A stretch of 64,000 nucleotides of DNA from Diplonema papillatum (lineage: Eukaryota > Euglenozoa > Diplonemea > Diplonemida > Diplonemidae): positions 1 through 64,000 of the forward strand of contig JAPJBO010001028.1 in NCBI GenBank assembly GCA_030068145.1, given 5' to 3'. Position numbers and translations under genes: made by a program. Every line of letters begins with the position of its first letter. Positions within the stretch are counted from its first letter, which is position 1. This document shows positions 1 to 8,542 of this stretch, one piece after another. The notes under the pieces were generated by a model. It ran no database searches and was not told the DNA's origin. It saw nothing but the letters and a program-made list of their open reading frames with translations.

Positions 1-358
1 TCCCTAGCGCCGCGCGCATCTGGCCCGCCCTGTCTGTTGCGTCCGCGAACAGCCCTTTCATCTGGACCACTTCCCTCGCGTCCTTTTCCCAAGGGGGGAT
101 GGGAACCTATGAACCTTCTCTGTTCCCGTGGCCACGGCCTCAGCCAGGGCTTTCGCGGCAGATTCGTCCAAGGTCATTTCCCAGTTATTGTATTCTTCGC
201 TTTTTCTCATGAAGGGGGGGGTCGGTCCTGCTTTTGGCTTTGTAGGTTCTCCCGACTCCCCAATTCGTGGTTGGCACAAACTCAAAGAGGTCTAGTCAAC
301 TATTCCCTGCAGTATTGGCATGCTTTCAAGAAAGTTGAAGCATGGCTAAAGATAAAGT
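1..358. other. Spacer, nothing recognised
   Basis: No reading frame with recognisable protein character and no clear repeat was found here. It lies downstream of the stop codon of the large membrane-protein gene and beyond the short structured repeat. Confidence 0.4.
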
Positions 359-491
359 GGTGTCACCTGAGGGGGTAATCTCAGGGCCGCCCACGTGATA
401 AGCCGTTAAGCATTGAGTTCTTTTAAGTACATGAACCACACGGATTAACATGCGCTGTTAAGCAGCGGTTGCCGGCTTATCCCGTGACACC
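359..491 (-). mobile_element. Short structured element made of LINE-1 ends (copy 1)
   Basis: This 133-bp element joins about 35 bp like the LINE-1 5' end (near 11117-11151) to about 60 bp like the LINE-1 3' end (near 2886-2957). It is bounded by GGTGTCAC (359-366) and its complement (484-491). Inside are pairings 367-371 with 380-384, 397-405 with 473-481 (9 bp), and 453-457 with 463-467. The same helices exist with different bases in LINE-1 and in the copy at 36650. It lies 55 bp past the stop codon of the large gene, so probably in its 3' UTR. By analogy with RIME/NARTc elements of trypanosomatids I infer a non-autonomous partner of LINE-1. No target-site duplication is visible. Confidence 0.7.
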
Positions 492-545
492 TTATATATG
501 TACGTTATAGAAAGAGTAGCGTTGGCACTCTTACAGAAAAAAGAG

Positions 546-2645
546 TCAGCACACCGGCTTCGAGTGCAGCGTCGACCCCAGGAGCGAATGTTGCGGCGAG
601 ACGATGGGCTGGGGGGTGGCCCCCGAGGTGAGCTGCGACGCCGCGGACGGGGCGCGGTTCGAGAGGAGCCCCGCCGAGGCCGGCGACCTGCCGAGCCCGG
701 CCGGCGAGCCGAGGAGCAAGTTCGCGCCGCCGCCGATGCCCAGCGCCGGCGGCGCCGCCGCGCGCGCCGCCGCCACTTTTTCGACCTGCGCCGCGTTCTT
801 CCGCAGGTTCTCGTCGACGCCCGGAGACGCGCCCCCCCCGTACGGGCTGCCGCCCCGCCCGGACGGGCGGGCCTTCAGCATCAGCGGCGCGAATTCGTCG
901 GACGCGAGGTCAATCCCTGTCCCAGTGAAGCCGAGGGCCGTCAGCCGCGCCTTCCCGTACAAAGCGTCCTGCAGATCGGCCCGCGCAGTCGAAGGCAGGG
1001 ACGGGTCGACGATGGCTTGTTTGACGGCGGTTTTCAGCGCCGCCGACGCACCGTCTGCCGTCGCGAGCGCCGCCTGCAGCTGCGCCGCGCCGGACGCGGG
1101 CAACCCTCCAGCCGCGACGACGCTCCGCACGGCCTGCTCCAGGAGCGATTTGAGCGGGTCCATCCCGCTGAGGTCCGCGTTGCCGTAGAGGAACGCCACC
1201 TGCCCGCCGAGCGCCGCTCTCAGCTGCTCTTCCGCGGCCGCCGGCAGCCCGCCGGTGGCCAGCAGCCCGCGCACCGCAGCCTCGACCTCTTTTTGCGCGG
1301 CGTCCTCGCGGGAGAGCGCCGCCTGCAAGCCGTAGTGCGGGGTCGCAGACACAACCTGCGAGACCACAACCGGCACGAGCCCTGTTATGGCCGCCTTCTG
1401 CAGCGGGTCCATCCCGTTGAGGGCGACGTCTCCGTTGAACCCGTGAAGCGGGGAAAGCCCGGCGACGAGTGCCTTCTCCAAGATCTCCCTCGCGCCGCCG
1501 GTCACCCGGTTCTCAACTAGAGCCTTCTTCGCGGAGTCTGTCAGCTCCGTCCGACGGGCATCGCTGCCTTGAAGAGCGGCGTTCAGCTTCTGTCGGACGT
1601 CCGCCGGCAACGCGTCGTCGTTCAGCACGGCGGCCGCCGCCGCCGCCACCTGCCCCTTGCTCAGCGCCGCGCGCGCGAGAGGGTCCATGCCGGACATGTC
1701 GCCCGCGGGGCCCCAGACCCTGTCGGCGAGCGCGTTTTTCAGCACGCTCTTCGCTGCCTCCGGCACCCCCGCGTGCGCGACCGCGGCCGCCGCCTCCTTC
1801 GCGAGCGTCCTTTCGGCGGCGTCGAGCCGGGCGAGGTTCGAGGACAGTGCGTCTTGGGCGGGTTTGTCGGTGACGTCGCCGAGGACGTGCTGCACTGCGG
1901 CTGCCACCTTTCCCCTGGCTTGCGCGGCGCGTTGCAGAGGGTCCATTCCGGCCATGAGGCCGGCGTCCGGCGCCGTGAAGTCGGGGCAGGTGGGGCCGAA
2001 GATGTCGGACAGCTTCTGCTTGACGACAACCGGCACGTCGTTGGCCTGCAGGCAGGCCGTCCCCGCGGCGCGGAGGGCCGCGAGCGCCCTGTCGGACGCG
2101 ACGAGGGCCTGTTCCAGCTTCTTCCGGTCGGCGTCGCCGGCGTCGGCGGTGCGAAGCCCATGCCGGGCGGCGAGCGCTGTCTTGCCCTTGTCCACGGCCG
2201 CCGGGTCCATCCCCGACATGTCCTCCGGGGGGCCCCAGCAGTTCGGGTTGGCGAGGAGCCCAGCGATGAGGGTCTTCGCAGGAGACTCGCCCATGGCGCG
2301 CGCGGCATCCTTCAGCACCGCGTCCGAGTGGTTCGCCGCTTCGAGGGCGCGGCCGAGGTCGGCGAGCGCGGGGGAGCTGCCCTTGGCGTGTTGCGCGAAG
2401 ATGGCCTCGACGCCGGCCGGGGCGCGGCCCCTGGCGGCCGCTTCGCGGGCGAGTGAGTCGTTTGGGCTGCCGGCCGCCGCGGCCTGCGCGTTCAGCGCGC
2501 CCTTGGCGCGGAGTGCCTGCTCGAGCTTCTCCTTCGACGCCGCGTCGAGCCCGGGCGCGCCGGACTTGACCGTCGCCGCGGCGGCGGCCGTCACCGCGGT
2601 CCGCGACTTGTCGCCGTTCTTCAGCGCGTCCTCCAGCTTCGCCCG
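546..2645 (-). CDS. Exon 9 (last) of large membrane protein: GMDP-repeat tail
   Basis: This is the terminal exon, 700 codons including the TGA stop at 546-548. The acceptor is AACAG ahead of 2645, phase 0. It encodes the C-terminal part of the cytoplasmic tail: alanine/leucine-rich helical repeats of roughly 90-130 residues, each ending in a Gly-rich linker with the motif D-x-SGMDP. Five motifs occur here. The last 120 residues are Gly/Ser/Pro-rich and lack the repeat. The exon junction is supported by the repeat pattern: the end of exon 8 (GGVPKKS) plus its start (RAKLEDAL) rebuilds the same GG-[LV]-P...L-x-x-AL pattern seen inside the exon. I recognise no known family; a scaffold role is only a guess. 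Confidence 0.85.
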   Translation of the reverse strand, partial: RAKLEDALKNGDKSRTAVTAAAAATVKSGAPGLDAASKEKLEQALRAKGALNAQAAAAGSPNDSLAREAAARGRAPAGVEAIFAQHAKGSSPALADLGRALEAANHSDAVLKDAARAMGESPAKTLIAGLLANPNCWGPPEDMSGMDPAAVDKGKTALAARHGLRTADAGDADRKKLEQALVASDRALAALRAAGTACLQANDVPVVVKQKLSDIFGPTCPDFTAPDAGLMAGMDPLQRAAQARGKVAAAVQHVLGDVTDKPAQDALSSNLARLDAAERTLAKEAAAAVAHAGVPEAAKSVLKNALADRVWGPAGDMSGMDPLARAALSKGQVAAAAAAVLNDDALPADVRQKLNAALQGSDARRTELTDSAKKALVENRVTGGAREILEKALVAGLSPLHGFNGDVALNGMDPLQKAAITGLVPVVVSQVVSATPHYGLQAALSREDAAQKEVEAAVRGLLATGGLPAAAEEQLRAALGGQVAFLYGNADLSGMDPLKSLLEQAVRSVVAAGGLPASGAAQLQAALATADGASAALKTAVKQAIVDPSLPSTARADLQDALYGKARLTALGFTGTGIDLASDEFAPLMLKARPSGRGGSPYGGGASPGVDENLRKNAAQVEKVAAARAAAPPALGIGGGANLLLGSPAGLGRSPASAGLLSNRAPSAASQLTSGATPQPIVSPQHSLLGSTLHSKPVC

Positions 2646-2971
2646 CTGTTGTTTTTGTATCAACAATGCGTTGTTGGTAAAGGGGGAAAATCTTAGTTTC
2701 GTGTTCAGGCGCTACTTGCCTTTCATGTGTTTGATGCTAGCATCAAGTCTTCTTCGCGGAATGCAGAGTCTTATTTTCTGTTCTTTTCTTTCTTTCGTTG
2801 TCGACAACTTCTTTTTTCTCCTTCTACTTTCTTTACCATGGTTTTTTGGACTTTCTGGTGCCGTAGAGTAGTTCTTCTTCTCTATGCCGCCCACGTCGAT
2901 GTTCGTTTAGCATTGAGTTCTTTTAAGTACATGAACCACATGGATTAGCATGCACTGCCTTGAAAGTCAGG

Positions 2972-5900
2972 TTATCGGATGACGTCGTCACCTGCCATTG
3001 CGTCGTCAAGGTCGAGCATTTGTGGAGCTAGCGGGGTTTGGCTTTCTTGCGATTCCAGAGACTGAGTCGGCGAGTACGAGGGCGGGCACGTGTGCCCGTT
3101 TTTCACTTTCGAGGGCATTGGCGTGCCCGTGGTCCCCGGTCGTTTCTGAGAGCTGCTTGCCCTCGGAACCTTCTTCTTCCTTCGATGCACCCCTGAGTCG
3201 GGGGTGGTCGCCTTCGTCTTCTTCCGCTTGCGGCCGGCGATCGGGCCTTCCTTCGGGGTGCCGAGCACCCTCTTCTTCAGCGCTGGTCGTTCGCTGGTTC
3301 CTGGCGTTGGTGGCGGCCTCTTGGTCGCCCGTCCGGTCGTCGCCGTCTCCTTTTTCGTTGCCGCGGGCGGCGCTCGCGCCGCTCGCTTTCCTACTGGCGT
3401 TCCCCGTTGTACGCCCACCTGGGTGGGTGAGGAGGGCCTCTTCTTCTTGTTGCGTCCGGGGGTTGACGGGACGTTCGGTTCGTTGGACTGGTGGTGGCCG
3501 CGGCGGCAACATGCCGCCGGTCGCCTCTGCGTCAGCGTAGGGAGCCTTTTGCACTCTTGGCAGGTTCCTCTGCCATGCGTGCGGCAGGCATGATGCCCGC
3601 TGCGGCAACACGCCGCCGCCGTCTTGCACTCGCCGCACTTCGTCGTGCTGTGCTCTGTGCACACCGCGATCGGCTGCCCATCGTTCGCGTGGTGATGGTG
3701 CCGGCAGCACATCTCTACCGTGGGAACGTCCCTTCGGACGAGTGCTCTGCACGCCTCACACTTCCCTTTGTGATGGGTCGCGCACGTGACGAGTGCCTTC
3801 TCTATACCGACACCCGGCATATGCACGGGGTCTGGGTGCAGTTGTGGTGGGGCAGGCAGGGCCCACCTCGCCGCTCTCCCGATCGTCCAGTCAGGGTACG
3901 TCGGGCACTGCGTCCCTACATCGCTTCCTTTCACTTGTTCCTCAAGTATCGTCCCCGTGTGTGCCTCGCGAAAGCGTGGCCTGGGCCGTATACCCGATAT
4001 CCCCGTGATGCCCATGAACGACAGCGACGTCGTCGGGCACACCCTCTCTCCTCTCATGCAGCTTCCCAGCCCTTGCTGTGCCGCCAGCTTGTCCAACGCG
4101 CTCATCATGCAGCGCAGGACGTTTCCCCGTTCTCTCACCCCCTTCGGCGCATTCCCGTGCAGCGGCATGCTGAGGCCCGAGAAGAGTTCAAAGTCGATCG
4201 CAAGCTCCAGCATTGACGCCTGCCCGTTCTCGGTCCATTGCATGTCCGACAGCCACGCTACCAACGCATAAAACGTCGGTAGTCCCCAGGTCTTGTTCCG
4301 CTCCCACGTCCATGCCGGGGCAATCCGCGCGAAGGGGTGGTCAAATTTCTCGGCAGGCATCGCATTCGCTCTCGACCAGGGGGTCGTGGGGTTCCTGGCC
4401 ACCCAGCCACGTGCTTCGAGCCCAGCCCGTTCCGCAAGGATTTCAGCCATCATCTCCTGGAGCCGCCTCGAGAATTGGGCATTCTCGGGTACTACCACAC
4501 CGTGTTCCAGCGTGCATCTGGGCCAGTCGGCCCGGTTGGCTGCCATCAGCTCGGCATGTGCCTCTCGTCGCCGTATGTGCGAGTACGCTCCGCAGTCCCA
4601 GAATACGTGTTTCTCGTCCTCGGTGTCGCCGCTTCCACAGTGCTTGCAGCTGGGCGCCTGCGGCTCAGCTCCGGCCTGCCTCATCCGCGACGTGTACTCA
4701 GCCGTGTTCACACCCCCCGCCAACGCTACACGTATAAGCCTCGCGGTGTGCGCGGGACATTCACGCATCCTCCAGAAGGTGTTCGTCCGCTCCAGGTCGG
4801 CTCTCTGTATGCCCTCAAATCCCGGCCGCCTCGCCACCAGTCGGGACCACGTCTTCGCCCTCAAGTCCGCCCTAACTTCATGTCCCCTCTTCGAAGGTGC
4901 CGAGGCTAACGGGTCATATGTTGCACCATTCCTCAGCGTGCGAGACAGGGGCCCGGGTCCCCATACGTGTCCACACTCCTCCATGCTCCTCATCGCCAGT
5001 CCAACTGGCCCCAGGGGTAGGTCCCCCTCGGCGTATCTTCCCCGGATGCTCTCCATCAGAGGCAGCAGTCGTGGCAACCTCTCGCACGCCGCGTAAAACG
5101 CTGTCGTCACCCTATATGCTAGGCATGTACCGGGATCCGTCAGGTGGCCCTTCTCCTGAAAGTTTAGGACCATCTCCCTCGCGCGCTTCGGGTTGGATCC
5201 ACCCCAGATCAGTCCCATCACCGACGTCGTCAGCCGTTTCATCGCCACCTTCGATACCGGCGCGAAAGAGCAGCCTGACAGCGCCGCCGGTAGCACATTC
5301 GACTGCACAATCCGGACCCGCTTTTCGTACCGGAACGGCGCATGGCGGAGGCCTTCCGCCAGGGCAGCCGCCTTCTCCACCCTCTCCGAGTCGGACCTTT
5401 CCGTCCTATTCTTCGCCGTCGAGACTAGGACCCCGAGGCACTTGACGGATTTGCTAAACCGCAGCAGCGCATCCACGCTGCGGAGTTTGAGAGTCGACTG
5501 ATGCCTACGTCTCGTCGAGAACGCGACCGTCTTCTGGAGGTTTAGCTCCATCCCGGTGAGTGTGCAGAACTCGTCTACTACGTCCACTCCCTTTTGCAGG
5601 GCGGCCTCCGACAGCCTGGACAGCAGTGTGGCGTCGTCCGCGTATGACTTTGGACTCACACCCTCCGCTTCTTTCTTGACCGCTTTCATCACTACCGACA
5701 GCAGGGCATTGATGAGTATGACGGATACAGGGCACCCTTGAAGGATACCGTTGGTCACACTGAACTCCCTGCCCACCCCTAATGGTAGCTTGAAGCGTCT
5801 CGCGAGCAGTCTGTAGATAGCCCTCAGCGGCTTGAGAACCCGATTGTGCAATCCTAAGTCCTCGGCTAAGCGCAGTACTATCTCTCGCGGGACCATGTCG

Positions 5901-8527
5901 AAGCATTTCCGGAAGTCCAGCGCCACACCGTAGAGCGGCTCCCCGTCTAACAAGGCGTCCTCCATCTCGAGCCCAATTTCCATCAAGACGTCCTCGATCC
6001 GGTGACCCGGTCGAAAGCCTTTCTGTCCTTCTTCGATCCATTCCTCTTGCCACAGAACTATGTCCGCCAGCCTGCGGCAGGCCCATAAGCGGTACACGGC
6101 GGATGTGACGGTTATCGGTCTTGTGTGCAGCGGGTCTTGACTCTCATCCTTCGGCACCATCGACACCAGCGCAGTTGTCATGCTTGCCGGCCAGTCTCCA
6201 GTTGCTTCGACCAGGTTCATGACGTCTGCAAGTGCATTCAGCAGGGGGAGCGGCAACTCCCGCAGTTCAGCCATACGCCAGCCATCCACCCCTGACGCGC
6301 TTTTCTTCGGCTTCTTCCTCAGCAGAATTCGCAGCTCCTCCCCCGTGATTGTTCCGGCTTCCATCATATGTGGGCCGATGTGATCCCGGAACCGATCCCG
6401 AAACGGCTCGTACTCCGGCTCTGGCCCGTCCTTGTACTTACGCAGGATAGGGTCCCACGCAGTGTTCAGCACCTCGTCCATCTCGTCAACATTTGCAGTC
6501 ACTCCCGCCCCCTTTCGCAACACCCCCGACGGCTCAGCGCGTCCGGCGCAGATGGTTGTCAGACATCGTCTGCTCGCATCGGCCCTCTCGTTCAGCTTGT
6601 CTCGGTATTTCGTAAACCTGGCCGCCGATCCTTCCTTTCCGAGCCTGCTCGTCTCTTCCCGCAATGCCGTGAGAAGCTGCTTCGCCTCCTCATGATCCGG
6701 GAATCCTTCTGTCCCTTGGCCATCTTTCATGCACGCCTGTGCCAGCCGCCTGCTGTTCTGCCAGCAACGGGATACCTCATGCGGAACTGCCTCCGGCCCG
6801 CGCCGTTGCGCAAGGTAGCTGCAGATGCGTTCCATCCTGTGGATGGCCTTCCGGAGCCGTAGCTGTCTGCTGTTCGCCGCCCCCGACCCGTCGCTCGCAG
6901 TGCTTGCCGTGATGCAGACTCTTTTAGGTGACGTCTTTATCCCCCGTCCTGTACTTCTTCCCCTTTCTTCCGCAGGGATTCCGAAGGCATCCTGCAAGTA
7001 CTGCTCACTGACTCGTGACCACTCGAGCCAGGCCTCTTCCACGCGCTGTGCTGCCAGCCGTTCTGCGAAATCGGAGTTGGCCAGTCTCTGTACGGCTTCC
7101 CTGTAAGCTTCTGTGTCCGAGAGGCCCCACTTGGGTCCCCCCTCCGTAGAGATTTCCCGCGGTACTTTAAATCGCCACACGATTTGGCGCAGCGCCGCAA
7201 TGTCCAGGGTCATTGTCACGAGCCGGTGTCCCGGCACGTTCACCGCGGTGGTGACGCATTGGCGGAAAGCTCCCGTCGTTATTCGGTTGAGGAGTATGCG
7301 GTCGATCCTCGTGCCCGATGTCCGGGCGCTGGTAAAGGTCGGTGGTGGTGGTGTGTCACCGGTACGCGCATGGTGCAGTTCCGCTGCGTCGGACCATCCA
7401 TTCCTTAGTGCCTTCCGCAGTACAGGGGACCGGTCTTCTTCTGTGTTCAGGTCACCCATCACCATTATGGGGACGTCACCGAGGCTATCCGCCGCTGCGA
7501 AGAGGATCTTCTCCAGCATGTCCTCACGCTCCTCGCTCTCCGCCCTCCCGTTTCCGGAAGGGCAGTAGACATTGAACACGTGCACGAACGTGTTGCCGGC
7601 CCCTGTTGCTACTACCGTATGGCTCACTCGGTCCGGGGACCGTATTGCTGCGTGCGAGAGCGCCGTCATCGTATCGTACGCCGGTATCGGTCTCAGCACT
7701 AGAGTGGAGAGCCCTCCGTTCGCGGCGTTCATCGTCGAGCGACTACCGGAGTTCCTACAGAGTCTTCCGGGTGGTGGCAGACCCCAGTGGCAGCACCATT
7801 TCCGCAGGTATTCCTCCGCCTGCACCCGCTTGCACGGTAGGAGTGTCACCTCCTGGCAGCAGAGAAGATCCGCTTCCACCGCGTCGGCCGCTGGGAGATA
7901 CTGTAGTAGGTTGGTTACGTTTAACGTCGCGAACCTCATCTCCGCGCGGCCGGGACCAGGGTTTTGTCCGACGTCCCCCGCGGTTATCAGCCGCTGTCTT
8001 GCTGATTCTTTGATTGATTGTAGGACTGCCGCAGTTTCCACCGTGCCTGTACGTCGCGCCAGCTCTGCCATTGCGCTGCCCGGGAGTAGGAGTCGGTCGT
8101 AGTGTTCCGGTACATACGTGACTACCGCCTGCTCCCCTGTGGCGCCCGCGCGAGGTGCGTATCGTCGCAGGATGTGCGGACTCCTGCTGTCCAGTACCCA
8201 GATTGTCGTCCCGGTGACCGTTGCGGCTGCCGTCAGCGTCATCTCGTCCCCGTACTCGTACGGTCCCCGCATCGCCTCCACGTAGAACTCCCAGCTGCCG
8301 TACCTTTCGGACGGCGCGAAGTGAGCCTCGAACGTCGGGTCCTCCAACATCGCGTCCACGACACGCGCACGAAGCCCCCCTACCGACCATCCCGGCAGCC
8401 CGGCCACGACCGCTGCGAACTGGCAGGCACCGTCCCCAGGAATCTCTTGCACACTAGCTCCCATCGCGTCCGCCGCTTCCTTCAACCTAGACCCCAGCGT
8501 TTCGAGCGTCTTCCCTCCGCCACGCAT
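2972..8527 (-). CDS. LINE-1 ORF2: OTU protease, 2A-like, AP-endonuclease, reverse transcriptase
   Basis: The 1851-residue polyprotein has an OTU cysteine protease at about 28-150 (Asp32, Cys35, His142), a 2A-like motif GDVGQNPGP at 184-192, and an AP-endonuclease at about 198-445 (Asn203, Glu226, Asp359/Asn361, Asp409, His434). The reverse transcriptase spans about 730-1010 (Asp871, GCPVS near 931, YADD 962-965). Downstream is a C-x2-C-x9-H-x4-C finger. The C-terminus has a Cys/His-rich array of several CxxC and HH motifs, then a Lys/Pro-rich basic tail. It has no RNase H, unlike LINE-2. The expected role is target-primed reverse transcription. The OTU domain may process the polyprotein or act on ubiquitin; neither is shown here. 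Confidence 0.92.
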   Translation of the reverse strand: MRGGGKTLETLGSRLKEAADAMGASVQEIPGDGACQFAAVVAGLPGWSVGGLRARVVDAMLEDPTFEAHFAPSERYGSWEFYVEAMRGPYEYGDEMTLTAAATVTGTTIWVLDSRSPHILRRYAPRAGATGEQAVVTYVPEHYDRLLLPGSAMAELARRTGTVETAAVLQSIKESARQRLITAGDVGQNPGPGRAEMRFATLNVTNLLQYLPAADAVEADLLCCQEVTLLPCKRVQAEEYLRKWCCHWGLPPPGRLCRNSGSRSTMNAANGGLSTLVLRPIPAYDTMTALSHAAIRSPDRVSHTVVATGAGNTFVHVFNVYCPSGNGRAESEEREDMLEKILFAAADSLGDVPIMVMGDLNTEEDRSPVLRKALRNGWSDAAELHHARTGDTPPPPTFTSARTSGTRIDRILLNRITTGAFRQCVTTAVNVPGHRLVTMTLDIAALRQIVWRFKVPREISTEGGPKWGLSDTEAYREAVQRLANSDFAERLAAQRVEEAWLEWSRVSEQYLQDAFGIPAEERGRSTGRGIKTSPKRVCITASTASDGSGAANSRQLRLRKAIHRMERICSYLAQRRGPEAVPHEVSRCWQNSRRLAQACMKDGQGTEGFPDHEEAKQLLTALREETSRLGKEGSAARFTKYRDKLNERADASRRCLTTICAGRAEPSGVLRKGAGVTANVDEMDEVLNTAWDPILRKYKDGPEPEYEPFRDRFRDHIGPHMMEAGTITGEELRILLRKKPKKSASGVDGWRMAELRELPLPLLNALADVMNLVEATGDWPASMTTALVSMVPKDESQDPLHTRPITVTSAVYRLWACRRLADIVLWQEEWIEEGQKGFRPGHRIEDVLMEIGLEMEDALLDGEPLYGVALDFRKCFDMVPREIVLRLAEDLGLHNRVLKPLRAIYRLLARRFKLPLGVGREFSVTNGILQGCPVSVILINALLSVVMKAVKKEAEGVSPKSYADDATLLSRLSEAALQKGVDVVDEFCTLTGMELNLQKTVAFSTRRRHQSTLKLRSVDALLRFSKSVKCLGVLVSTAKNRTERSDSERVEKAAALAEGLRHAPFRYEKRVRIVQSNVLPAALSGCSFAPVSKVAMKRLTTSVMGLIWGGSNPKRAREMVLNFQEKGHLTDPGTCLAYRVTTAFYAACERLPRLLPLMESIRGRYAEGDLPLGPVGLAMRSMEECGHVWGPGPLSRTLRNGATYDPLASAPSKRGHEVRADLRAKTWSRLVARRPGFEGIQRADLERTNTFWRMRECPAHTARLIRVALAGGVNTAEYTSRMRQAGAEPQAPSCKHCGSGDTEDEKHVFWDCGAYSHIRRREAHAELMAANRADWPRCTLEHGVVVPENAQFSRRLQEMMAEILAERAGLEARGWVARNPTTPWSRANAMPAEKFDHPFARIAPAWTWERNKTWGLPTFYALVAWLSDMQWTENGQASMLELAIDFELFSGLSMPLHGNAPKGVRERGNVLRCMMSALDKLAAQQGLGSCMRGERVCPTTSLSFMGITGISGIRPRPRFREAHTGTILEEQVKGSDVGTQCPTYPDWTIGRAARWALPAPPQLHPDPVHMPGVGIEKALVTCATHHKGKCEACRALVRRDVPTVEMCCRHHHHANDGQPIAVCTEHSTTKCGECKTAAACCRSGHHACRTHGRGTCQECKRLPTLTQRRPAACCRRGHHQSNEPNVPSTPGRNKKKRPSSPTQVGVQRGTPVGKRAARAPPAATKKETATTGRATKRPPPTPGTSERPALKKRVLGTPKEGPIAGRKRKKTKATTPDSGVHRRKKKVPRASSSQKRPGTTGTPMPSKVKNGHTCPPSYSPTQSLESQESQTPLAPQMLDLDDAMAGDDVIR

Positions 8528-8542
8528 CTCGTCGTTCGTCAG

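Noticed and set aside
498-2456. Long plus-strand frames opposite exon 9 and other exons
   Set aside because: Arg/Gly-rich shadows of GC-rich minus-strand coding sequence; homology and splice logic support only the minus strand.
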